Below are positions 27,358-35,522 of a stretch of 64,000 nt of DNA, piece after piece (position 1 is the stretch's first letter; the number at the start of each line of letters is the position of its first letter). The translations under genes and the position numbers were made by a program. The notes under the pieces are model-generated. The model saw only the letters and a program-made list of their open reading frames with translations, was not told where the DNA came from and did no database searches. The stretch comes from an uncultured Microbulbifer sp. (lineage in GTDB: Bacteria; Pseudomonadota; Gammaproteobacteria; Pseudomonadales; Cellvibrionaceae). Location of the stretch: assembly GCF_947498635.1 (NCBI RefSeq), contig NZ_CANMKV010000002.1, positions 62,001-126,000 of the forward strand, read 5' to 3'.

Positions 27358-28314
27358 ATGCGCCTCCTATCAAACGATCAAGCTCTGCGGCTAGAACCCT
27401 TACTCAAAACACAGCAGCAGGATGCACAGAAATCCTTTTTTGAGAGACTCCTTCCCGATTCCTTTTCTATAGCTACCCAGACTGTCATTTCTTCCGTCGA
27501 GCGTATCTGGAGTAGTTTCCTGGGTCATACCCCATATATCATCGCCAGTGTAATGGTATTGTTCATCACCTGGTTCGTCGCCCGTATGGTGCGACATTTC
27601 GGCGGGCGCCTATTCCGCCATACTACTTCCAGGGCATCGTTAAAGAGTCTATTTGTCCGATTACTAACCAGCGCTACCTGGCTCGTTGGTCTGCTTTTCG
27701 CAGCGATGGTGCTTTTCCCTGGCCTGACCCCCACAAAGGCCCTAGGTGCAGTTGGGCTCCTCTCTGTCGCTATTGGTCTGGCTTTTAAGGATATCTTTGA
27801 GAATTTTTTCGCTGGAATACTGATATTGTGGCGATTCCCCATCGAGCAAGGCGACTTTATTGAGTGTCAGGGTATTTGCGGACGGGTGGAGGTTGTTGAG
27901 GTGCGTAATACCAATATTCGCAAGGTTAGCGGTGAGCTCGTCGTAGTCCCTAATCTATTTCTATTCAAAAACCCCTGTGAAGTTATCACCAGTCGAGTCA
28001 AGCGCAGGGCGACAATTATGGTCGGTGTGGCCTATCACGAAAAGATTCCGAAAGCGGTATCCATTCTCGAGTCAGCCGTAACTTCTTGCCAGACGGTGCG
28101 TGATGAAGATCCTATTCAGATATTCCCAAAATCTTTTGGGGAGAGCAGTATTGATATCGAGGTTAGCTGGTGGACAGGATCAACGCCACTGCAAATTCGC
28201 CAATCCCGTGCAGAGGTAGTCACCGCTGTGAAAAGTGCTCTCGACCAAGCTGGCATAGAAATTCCCTTTCCCTATCGCACACTTACATTTAAGGAGCCTC
28301 TAAAGTTCGACTAA
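27358..28314 (+). CDS. Mechanosensitive ion channel, MscS family (compact)
   Basis: A 318-residue MscS-like channel. Helices lie at about 58-78, 105-125 and 128-150. The pore helix and beta-domain entry read GAVGLLSVAIGLAFKDIFEN, then FPIEQGDFIECQGICGRVEV. The soluble domain continues with RKVSGELVVVPNLFLF and ends IPFPYRTLTF. It lies 217 bases after a larger MscS gene on the same strand but is not a recent duplicate: the beta domains differ widely. Different gating thresholds are a reasonable inference. Confidence 0.92.
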   Translation: MRLLSNDQALRLEPLLKTQQQDAQKSFFERLLPDSFSIATQTVISSVERIWSSFLGHTPYIIASVMVLFITWFVARMVRHFGGRLFRHTTSRASLKSLFVRLLTSATWLVGLLFAAMVLFPGLTPTKALGAVGLLSVAIGLAFKDIFENFFAGILILWRFPIEQGDFIECQGICGRVEVVEVRNTNIRKVSGELVVVPNLFLFKNPCEVITSRVKRRATIMVGVAYHEKIPKAVSILESAVTSCQTVRDEDPIQIFPKSFGESSIDIEVSWWTGSTPLQIRQSRAEVVTAVKSALDQAGIEIPFPYRTLTFKEPLKFD

Positions 28315-28418
28315 CCACTATTTAAAAGTTAAACTCCGCATTAATACTTGTTGCAATTAACAGAATGAATAGCTTGTACAAAGAACAAAATAAAAAAGGT
28401 TGGAGAGGCTAGATAGCG

Positions 28419-28616
28419 GTGCACCAGGTCATTGAAGAATCCATTCTCTGCCCCTACTGTGGGGAATCTTTTAGCGCGTTAATCGATGGGTCTGTGCTGC
28501 CACAGGAATATACAGAAGACTGCCAAGTCTGTTGCCAACCTATCGTATTTCAGGTTTGTTCAGACCTATATGGTGATATCTCCATCAGAGTGTATAGAGA
28601 GGATGAGACATTCTAA
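28419..28616 (+). CDS. CPXCG-motif cysteine-rich protein
   Basis: A 65-residue protein with two Cys pairs, ILCPYCGESF near the N-terminus and EDCQVCCQPIVFQV in the middle, as in the small CPXCG zinc-ribbon family widespread in gammaproteobacteria. Start is GTG with GGAG about a dozen bases upstream. In many genomes this gene lies beside or downstream of mscS-type channel genes, as here. The function is unknown; a metal-binding regulatory or chaperone role is possible. Confidence 0.85.
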   Translation: MHQVIEESILCPYCGESFSALIDGSVLPQEYTEDCQVCCQPIVFQVCSDLYGDISIRVYREDETF

Positions 28617-28782
28617 GTGTCTGTGAGTACTGGGAAAATAGTTCGAGAGCGATTAATTAAATATGGGCGCCCCTCTCTCAAGTTACTTTCCAAACACGTC
28701 TATAGTCCCCCAGTCACGTTCTTCCATTTCAAAGTTCCGGGTATCATGCTCTTTCACCTTTGAGGCCTATTTCTAAATTCAT

Positions 28783-30264
28783 TTATTTCAAATTGGAAAA
28801 TACCTCTATCGCCCGCTTGCGCCCAGCGCCCACATCACAAATTACTGAGGAATAATTAGCCATACTCGGGGGATCATGAATTTCCTTGTTATTGAGGGAG
28901 TCCAGCTCCGGCACATACCTGCGGATAAAATCCCCATTGGGATCAAATCTTTGCGACTGGCTGTAGGGGTTAAACACGCGAAAATAAGGTGCGGCATCAG
29001 TGCCCGTCGAGGCCGTCCACTGCCAACCGCCATTGTTAGACGCAAAGTCACCATCAATCAGGTGCTGCATAAAATAGCGCTCACCCCAACGCCAATCGAT
29101 CAACAGGTTCTTACTAAGGAACGATGCTACGACCATGCGTAAGCGATTATGCATCCAGGCAATTTCATTTAACTGGCGCATAGCGGCGTCGACAATAGGC
29201 ACTCCTGTTTCACCGCGACTCCAACGACAAAACAGATCCTTATCATAGCGCCATGGAATTTGATCCGTTTCCGCCTTAAACGGCTGGCCCTTGCTGAGAT
29301 GGGGGAAATCCACAAGTAGATGTGTATAAAAATCTCTCCAGATCAGCTCGCTAATCCAACAACTAATCCCCGCATTGCCGCTCTGCCAATGCCCCTGGTT
29401 CAGGTTCAGGGCCATATGCATACATTGACGAATAGAAATAGCCCCACAATTTAAATAGGGAGAGAGATGCGAGGTACTATCCAGAGCGGGGAAATCCCGT
29501 TCGGCCTGATAGCCTGAGATTCTTTCACTAAATAACTTCAGACGTTTTTGTGCCGCCTTTTCCCCACTTTTCCACCCCTTTACAATTCCAGATTTCGCAG
29601 TATCAATCGCAAAATGCGGGAGGTGTTCAGGTATTTTCTGGGTGAGTTTTTTGTTTTCCTCAAGTTCCAGTGCAAGCCACTTTGGCCAGTGTGCGCCCTC
29701 CTTAGGCAGGGGGTTCTTCCTCGGAACAGGCAGAGGCTTGATCTCACTCTCTGCGCACAACTGAATCAACGCCCGTTTGAAAGGCGTAAAAACCTTGTAG
29801 GGTTCACCCGCCCCTGTTCTTACGGCTCCAGGCGGTAACAGCGTGCGATCACTGTGGTATTCAGCCGCAACGCCATTTTCTCTCAATCTATCTCGCACCG
29901 CATGGTCTCGGCGCTGTTCATTCAAGGGGTACTCGGCATTGGCAAACACTGTTTCGATTTTTAGGCGCCGGGTAATTTGCTCGAGTGCCTGGGGTACCTG
30001 GGAGAACGTAGAAAGCTGGAGGAAATACAAGGGAATATTGCGAGTTTGCAGCTGGGTTTGCAGCTCATGCAGGCAGGCCATGCGAAATGCGACCAATGCA
30101 TCGCCTTCATTATGGCTTTGCCAGCTGTCGGGACAAGCGATAAAAACTGCGGCCAATTGTTCGCAGCGCTTACCAGCGTGATACAGCGCCGAATTATCCT
30201 GAATACGCAGATCGTTGCGAAACCAGACTAGGCCGCGGCCCAAGGAGGTCGATCGGCTTCTCAT
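28783..30264 (-). CDS. phrB: Deoxyribodipyrimidine photolyase
   Basis: Light-driven repair of cyclobutane pyrimidine dimers. It has 493 residues. The N-terminal antenna (photolyase) domain starts GLVWFRNDLRIQDNSALYHA, and the C-terminal FAD-binding domain includes ISELIWRDFYTHLLVDFPHL, the AMRQLNEIAWMHNRLRMVV segment and NNGGWQWTASTGTDAAPYFR, all typical of class I CPD photolyases. Its ATG overlaps the stop of the upstream MerR gene by four bases, so the two are translationally coupled. As third gene of the DUF523-merR-phrB operon it is probably light-induced. Confidence 0.96.
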   Translation of the reverse strand: MRSRSTSLGRGLVWFRNDLRIQDNSALYHAGKRCEQLAAVFIACPDSWQSHNEGDALVAFRMACLHELQTQLQTRNIPLYFLQLSTFSQVPQALEQITRRLKIETVFANAEYPLNEQRRDHAVRDRLRENGVAAEYHSDRTLLPPGAVRTGAGEPYKVFTPFKRALIQLCAESEIKPLPVPRKNPLPKEGAHWPKWLALELEENKKLTQKIPEHLPHFAIDTAKSGIVKGWKSGEKAAQKRLKLFSERISGYQAERDFPALDSTSHLSPYLNCGAISIRQCMHMALNLNQGHWQSGNAGISCWISELIWRDFYTHLLVDFPHLSKGQPFKAETDQIPWRYDKDLFCRWSRGETGVPIVDAAMRQLNEIAWMHNRLRMVVASFLSKNLLIDWRWGERYFMQHLIDGDFASNNGGWQWTASTGTDAAPYFRVFNPYSQSQRFDPNGDFIRRYVPELDSLNNKEIHDPPSMANYSSVICDVGAGRKRAIEVFSNLK

Positions 30265-31199
30265 TTCAGCTGCTCCCGAAGTTGTGTGATCACACAGCTT
30301 GTAGTGCCCTGGAGTATTGAAGAGGTTGGCTGTTTTTTCAGGTTATCCAAATCGGCATGCTGCATTTCTACACAATCTCCCGCCAGCCAGAGAGGCTTGC
30401 CAAGCCCTCGAGCCAAGCCTGGTAACTCCCTTGAAAGAAAAGGCTTTGGCAGTGCCCGGTGGCTATAGCAGAGCACCCCGCGTACTTCGAGCTTTTCTAC
30501 AATATCCTCCAATCCCACCATGGCGGCGCGATAATCCAGAACCACAATGCCAATGCCCGCGGCCAAAAGTGCTGCCCCAAACAACTGAGTAAATGCCCGC
30601 TGGTCATCACCGGAAAAGCCCAGCAGTAGCAAACGGCCAGCACCCGACAGCTGGTCTTTGCGCAGGTTTTTGCGCGCAATACCATTTGCGAATAACAACT
30701 GTTCGTTTAATACCTGCCAAAAAAAACTCTGTGCGACTCCCTTTTCTGACTGGCGTGGCCGCGCCAGTTTGGCCTGCAGGGGCTTTAACCAGTGCTCCAG
30801 CAACAGCGGTGCTGGAAACGCAGCGATCCACTGATCCAGGCGTTGACGCAATTGTGGCTCGGCGAAGCTCTGCAGCAACACACAGGTTTCATCCAGCATC
30901 TCACCCCAATTGTTTTCAGTATCCGTAGCATTCTCTTTTCGTAGTGGAGAATCCGGGGCACGCTCCAGCAGTTCGCGCACCTGACCGATAGCTACGCCAC
31001 GGGCAAGGCAATCAAGTACCTCCTCAATGCGTAACACTTCCTCCTCGGTATAGAGGCGATGGCCTTTATGGGTCCTGGCTGGAGTCAAGAGGCCGTATCG
31101 GCGCTCCCAGGCCCGCAACGTCACCGGGTGAACACCGGTGCGGCGCGCCACTTCGCGAATAGGCAGGTGGGCTTCTAGGGGGGATTCAATTTCAATCAT
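30261..31199 (-). CDS. MerR-family regulator of the LitR/CarH type
   Basis: A 312-residue regulator. The N-terminal MerR helix-turn-helix is clear (PIREVARRTGVHPVTLRAWE, then RRYGLLTPARTHKGHRLYTE). The C-terminal half has the four-helix plus Rossmann layout of B12-binding LitR/CarH photosensors (LLLGFSGDDQRAFTQLFGAA, then GIGIVVLDYRAAMVGLEDIV). The expected cobalamin motif DxHxxG reads GDDQRAFTQ, with no histidine, so it may not bind adenosylcobalamin and could be a class II-type member. It lies between a DUF523-DUF1722 gene (8 bases upstream) and photolyase (4-base overlap), and probably represses this operon through a TGTACA palindrome. Confidence 0.88.
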   Translation of the reverse strand: MIEIESPLEAHLPIREVARRTGVHPVTLRAWERRYGLLTPARTHKGHRLYTEEEVLRIEEVLDCLARGVAIGQVRELLERAPDSPLRKENATDTENNWGEMLDETCVLLQSFAEPQLRQRLDQWIAAFPAPLLLEHWLKPLQAKLARPRQSEKGVAQSFFWQVLNEQLLFANGIARKNLRKDQLSGAGRLLLLGFSGDDQRAFTQLFGAALLAAGIGIVVLDYRAAMVGLEDIVEKLEVRGVLCYSHRALPKPFLSRELPGLARGLGKPLWLAGDCVEMQHADLDNLKKQPTSSILQGTTSCVITQLREQLK

Positions 31200-31207
31200 G
31201 GCAGCGA

Positions 31208-32170
31208 TCAGCGAAATTCACACAGTCCGAGCTCAGCGGGCTCTGCAGCGAGCAGTACCTGACTGTGAATAAAGTGGTGGGGACTGCGTGGCAAATAGTG
31301 ACGCAGCATGGTAAGCACCGCCGAGAGGGGCTTATTACCCTGGCGATACTCATCAATCAAGCGAGCCAGTTCAGCCCGCTCTTCCTTGTTTAAATAACCT
31401 TTAAGATGTCCCTGGCTGTGCATCAGAGCATTGGTACGATCCTTCCGGCTGGCTTGATGATTGAGAATTTCCATCATTTTGCCCCGCACGCCATAGGCGA
31501 AGTCTTCCACCGACATTGTTCGGGAGTTGGAAACAAACTGGCCGAGGGCGCGAGTCAGCGGCTGGCTGTGGGCCAGTAAAAGGTATTTATAGGCGGTGTA
31601 AAACTCAATCACCCTGCCCGGGCGCAGATCGGTGGCCACATAGCGATGCCAGGCATCGTAGGCGAAAACACGGGTGAGAAAATTTTCACGGATATCGCTG
31701 GCATTCAGACGCCCCACCTCCTCCACCGGCAGATGTGGAAAGTGGTGACGCAGGCGCGCGGTAAACAGCCCTGAATCATGCGCCAGTACGCCTGTTCCAT
31801 CCTCCTTGTAATGGGGTGTAGTGCGTATCCCGCAACTGGGTGATTTCTGCATCAGGATAAAACCGCGTAAATGTTCCACTTCAGGCACAACCTGATCCGC
31901 ATACGCCTCTAATGCGTCGGTGACATCCATTGTGGGATCTTCACGCCCGACCGCTCGCAGGCGATCGCTCACAATCAGATGAATCGGTGGTCTTGGAACC
32001 CCCATGCCAATGGCAACCTCAGGGCAGTAAGAATGCAGCTCAAAGCAATTGCCCAGTAGTTGGGTACAGACTTTACTGTGCTTGTGGCTCGCGTTGTACC
32101 GCACAGGGTCACCCACCGCACAGCGGCTGATTCCCACCGGAATTTTTTGAGGCAAAAGTTGGATATGCAT
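31208..32170 (-). CDS. DUF523 (TudS-like) and DUF1722 (YbgA-like) fusion protein
   Basis: A 320-residue two-domain protein. The N-terminal DUF523 domain holds three conserved cysteines: Cys17 in VGISRCAVGDPVRYN, Cys49 in SYCPEVAIGMGVPRP and Cys113 in QKSPSCGIRTT. In the related thiouracil desulfidase TudS these bind a [4Fe-4S] cluster. The C-terminal DUF1722 domain (about 190-310) includes FYTAYKYLLLAHSQPLTRAL and RTNALMHSQGHLKGYL. The same fusion is found next to photolyase genes in other proteobacteria. It is the first gene of the operon; the promoter sits about 35-65 bases upstream. Thio-nucleobase removal is an inference. Confidence 0.9.
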   Translation of the reverse strand: MHIQLLPQKIPVGISRCAVGDPVRYNASHKHSKVCTQLLGNCFELHSYCPEVAIGMGVPRPPIHLIVSDRLRAVGREDPTMDVTDALEAYADQVVPEVEHLRGFILMQKSPSCGIRTTPHYKEDGTGVLAHDSGLFTARLRHHFPHLPVEEVGRLNASDIRENFLTRVFAYDAWHRYVATDLRPGRVIEFYTAYKYLLLAHSQPLTRALGQFVSNSRTMSVEDFAYGVRGKMMEILNHQASRKDRTNALMHSQGHLKGYLNKEERAELARLIDEYRQGNKPLSAVLTMLRHYLPRSPHHFIHSQVLLAAEPAELGLCEFR

Positions 32171-32204
32171 AGTTTTGCAGCACAGGGTAGCTTCGTGTTT
32201 CCTT

Positions 32205-32252
32205 TTTATAGCCTCCCTCGGCTAGTTGTACAAGAGCTTCTCTTGTACAACT
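32205..32252 (-). promoter_or_regulatory. Promoter with operator-embedded -35 box for the phr operon
   Basis: A perfect 13-base inverted repeat with a CTT centre (32224-32252) contains two TTGTACAA half-sites. On the minus strand the downstream half supplies a -35 box TTGTAC (32233-32228), and a -10 box TATAAA follows (32210-32205) after exactly 17 bases. This puts a sigma-70-type promoter directly under the palindrome, 34 bases before the first ATG. TGTACA-like half-sites have been reported for the P. putida LitR homologue PplR1, so the MerR protein of this operon is the likely binder. Confidence 0.8.
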
Positions 32253-32412
32253 TTTTACTTTCAACCACCCTTCTTCAGCGGCTTGCGCCCATTCGCACCA
32301 CGGCTACAATGCAGGGCCGCATTTTTACCGCGCGGCAGTGCTGCGATACTGTATCTCACCACCTACCCCGGCATTTTGCGGTCCCCACCTCCCCGAAAGT
32401 ACGGATTAGCTC

Positions 32413-35400
32413 ATGATTCCAGCATTGCGCGAAGTCGACGAGGTTCAGGCGCTCTATTTGCAGTTTTTGCAGGAACTGGCGGACGCGGGTTTCCGCGGCG
32501 AGACCACGCCCAGTTACGCCAGCCGCACCGTTTTGGCAACGGACAACTCTATTTACCAGGTGCTGCCCCAGGCAGTGGTGTACCCCCGCAACAACCGCGA
32601 CCTGCAGCTGCTGGCGGAACTGGCCCAGAGGGAGGAATTCCGCTCCGTAGTGCTCTCGCCCAGAGGCGGGGGTACCGGCACCAACGGTCAGTCCCTCACC
32701 GACGGCTTGGTGGTGGATATCTCCCGCCATATGAACCAGATTCTGGAGATCAACGCAGCAGAGCGGTGGGTGCGCGTACAGGCTGGCGTGGTCAAGGATC
32801 AGCTAAATGCCGCACTCAAACCCCACGGCCTGTTTTTTGCCCCGGAATTGTCCACCAGTAACCGCGCCACCATCGGCGGCATGATCAATACCGATGCCTC
32901 CGGTCAGGGCTCCTGCGTCTACGGCAAAACCCGCGACCATGTTCTGGAGCTCAACACCGTACTCCTGGGTGGCAAGCTGTGGCGCTCCTCTGCGATAGAG
33001 GAGACACAACTGCAGGATATCTGCACGGGAGACAGCCGTGTCGCCGAGGTACATAAAACCTGCGACCTTGTCGCGCGGGAAAAAGCCGAATTAATCGAAC
33101 AGAAATTTCCCAAGCTGAATCGTTGCCTCACCGGTTACGATCTAGCCCATATTCGCCAGGGCGAGCACTTTAACCTCAATAGCGTACTGTGCGGCTCCGA
33201 GGGCACCCTGGGGTTTATTGCAGAAGCCAAACTCAGCCTGTTGCCCATTCCCAAATGCGTGGCCCTGATCAACCTGAAGTACGACCACTTCCAGGATGCA
33301 CTGCGCGATGCCAAAGATTTAATGCTGGCGGGCCCCATGTCCATCGAAACGGTGGACAGCAAGGTCTTGCAGCTGGCCATGGAAGATATCGTGTGGCATA
33401 GCGTCAGCGAGTTTTTCCCCGCGGAAGACCGACCGGTAAAAGGCATCAATCTGGTGGAGTACGCCGCTGACTCCGCAGAGGAATTGGAGTGCGCGTTAGA
33501 AAAATTTATCGCACATATCGAGGCCACCATCGGCCAACCGGGTAAGAGCTTCGGCTACTCCATCGCCCGCGGCCACGCCGAAGTCAATCGGATTTGGGCC
33601 ATGCGCAAGCGCGCAGTCGGCCTTCTGGGCAATGCCCTAGGGGAAAAGCGCCCGATCCCCTTTGTGGAAGATACCGCCGTACCGCCGGAAAACCTGGCGG
33701 ACTTTATTGCCGAGTTCCGCGCAGTGCTGGATGAGGCCAATCTCGACTATGGTATGTTCGGCCATGTGGATGCCGGCGTGTTACATGTACGCCCAGCCAT
33801 CGACATGAAAGATCCCCAGCAGGCGGCGCAAATACGCCCCATTACCGACCGGGTTGTGGCTCTCACACAGAAATATAACGGGCTACTCTGGGGTGAGCAC
33901 GGCAAAGGGGTCCGGTCTGAATACGCTCCGGAGTTTTTCGGGGAACTCTACCCTGAGCTGCAAAAGATCAAAGCCGCCTTCGATCCATATAACCAGTTAA
34001 ATCCCGGTAAAATTGCCACTCCCAGCGATAACGTCAGCCTGCTAAAAATTGACGCGGTGACCACCCGCGGTGAGCACGACCGGCAGATTCCCGCGCAGGT
34101 ATGGGAGGGGTATGAGGAGGGAGTGCACTGTAACGGTAACGGTGCCTGCTTTAACTGGAACCCCGACGATGCCATGTGTCCCTCCTACAAGGCCACCCGC
34201 AACCGGATTCACTCGCCCAAGGGGCGTGCTTCACTGATGCGCGAGTGGCTGCGACTATTGAGCAAGCACGAGGTAGATGCGGTCGCCAGCGCACAAAAAT
34301 ACCGCGAGCGCTCCTTTTTTGTCGGCCTGCCCAAGCGCCTCGTCAATACCCTGGCGAAAACACGCGGCGAGTACGATTTTAACCATGAAGTGAACGAAGC
34401 CATGCAGGGCTGCCTAGCGTGTAAATCCTGTGTGGGACAATGTCCCATCCGGGTCGATGTACCGGAATTTCGCAGCAAATTCTTCGAACTCTATTACAGT
34501 CGCTATCTTCGCCCGTTAAAAGATTATGCCGTGGGCGGGTTGGAATTTTTGATGCCGCATCTGGCAAAACTGCCGCAGCTCTACAATTGGCCGCTCAAGC
34601 TGAAGCCCGTTTCTTTTCTCATGGAGCGTATCTTCGGCATGGTAGACAGCCCCCTATTGTCACGCAAAACGTTGCAAGCCAGTGTGCGCGAACTGGGAGT
34701 ACCCACCGCCAGTCAAGCCTGTCTAGAGACCCTCGGACCCTCTCAGCGCAGCCGAGCGGTGATCATCGTCCAGGATGCCTTTACTAGCTATTTTGATGCC
34801 GAAGTGGTCGCAGATATTTTACGCCTGCTCAAACAATTAGATTTTGTGCCGATTCTCGCCCCCTACCGCGCCAATGGAAAACCTCTGCACGTACATGGGT
34901 TTTTACGCCAGTTCCAGCGGGTTGCCGAAGGCAACAGCGAGATGCTGAACACTCTGGCCGACAGCGGTATTCCCCTTGTCGGTATCGACCCATCCATGAC
35001 CCTAACCTACCGCTCCGAATACAAGAAACTTCTGGGCGAGCGCGCACCAAAGGTGCAGCTGTTACAGGAATGGCTGGCACAGCAACAGGAACACTTGCAG
35101 CAGCAACGCGCGCGGGTACGCCCTGGCAGCTTCCAGTTGTTACCGCATTGCAGCGAACAAACGAATGCAACGGCCTCTTTGAAAGACTGGCAAAAGGTGT
35201 TCTCCGCATTGGGCCTGGAACTTCAAAATGAGAGCCTGGGTTGTTGCGGTATGGCTGGCACCTATGGCCACGAGGCGGCCCACAAAGAGACCTCCAGGGT
35301 GATTTTCCAACAATCCTGGGCGCCCAAGCTCAATGGCGGCGAGCACAACCAATTCGCCACCGGTTACTCCTGCCGCTGTCAGGCCAACCGATTTGCAGGT

Positions 35401-35451
35401 GTGAATCTGCGTCACCCGCTACAGGGACTGCTGGCACAACTCGACAACTAG
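32413..35451 (+). CDS. ydiJ: FAD/Fe-S D-2-hydroxyglutarate dehydrogenase, YdiJ type
   Basis: A 1012-residue flavoprotein/iron-sulfur fusion, the size of E. coli YdiJ. In order: an FAD-binding type 4 domain (VVLSPRGGGTGTNGQSLTDG, then STSNRATIGGMINTDASGQG), a FAD-oxidase C domain (GEHGKGVRSEYAPEFFG near residue 500), Cys-rich Fe-S segments (NGNGACFNWNPDDAMCPSYK and MQGCLACKSCVGQCPIR), and a C-terminal CCG-type domain (NESLGCCGMAGTYGHEAAHK). E. coli YdiJ oxidises D-2-hydroxyglutarate. It stands alone, divergent from the phr operon. A hairpin follows the stop. Confidence 0.9.
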   Translation: MIPALREVDEVQALYLQFLQELADAGFRGETTPSYASRTVLATDNSIYQVLPQAVVYPRNNRDLQLLAELAQREEFRSVVLSPRGGGTGTNGQSLTDGLVVDISRHMNQILEINAAERWVRVQAGVVKDQLNAALKPHGLFFAPELSTSNRATIGGMINTDASGQGSCVYGKTRDHVLELNTVLLGGKLWRSSAIEETQLQDICTGDSRVAEVHKTCDLVAREKAELIEQKFPKLNRCLTGYDLAHIRQGEHFNLNSVLCGSEGTLGFIAEAKLSLLPIPKCVALINLKYDHFQDALRDAKDLMLAGPMSIETVDSKVLQLAMEDIVWHSVSEFFPAEDRPVKGINLVEYAADSAEELECALEKFIAHIEATIGQPGKSFGYSIARGHAEVNRIWAMRKRAVGLLGNALGEKRPIPFVEDTAVPPENLADFIAEFRAVLDEANLDYGMFGHVDAGVLHVRPAIDMKDPQQAAQIRPITDRVVALTQKYNGLLWGEHGKGVRSEYAPEFFGELYPELQKIKAAFDPYNQLNPGKIATPSDNVSLLKIDAVTTRGEHDRQIPAQVWEGYEEGVHCNGNGACFNWNPDDAMCPSYKATRNRIHSPKGRASLMREWLRLLSKHEVDAVASAQKYRERSFFVGLPKRLVNTLAKTRGEYDFNHEVNEAMQGCLACKSCVGQCPIRVDVPEFRSKFFELYYSRYLRPLKDYAVGGLEFLMPHLAKLPQLYNWPLKLKPVSFLMERIFGMVDSPLLSRKTLQASVRELGVPTASQACLETLGPSQRSRAVIIVQDAFTSYFDAEVVADILRLLKQLDFVPILAPYRANGKPLHVHGFLRQFQRVAEGNSEMLNTLADSGIPLVGIDPSMTLTYRSEYKKLLGERAPKVQLLQEWLAQQQEHLQQQRARVRPGSFQLLPHCSEQTNATASLKDWQKVFSALGLELQNESLGCCGMAGTYGHEAAHKETSRVIFQQSWAPKLNGGEHNQFATGYSCRCQANRFAGVNLRHPLQGLLAQLDN

Positions 35452-35463
35452 GGATTTACTGAC

Positions 35464-35492
35464 GTAAGGGGCCCATCGCTGCGGCCCCTTAC
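35464..35492 (+). terminator. Stem-loop terminator after ydiJ
   Basis: Ten-base perfect arms (GTAAGGGGCC / GGCCCCTTAC) with a 9-base loop lie 12 bases past the stop codon. It is followed by AGTCCCCC rather than T residues, so it may be only partly efficient. Confidence 0.6.
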
Positions 35493-35522
35493 AGTCCCCC
35501 GGGCCGAGCGCGGAAATTCCCT

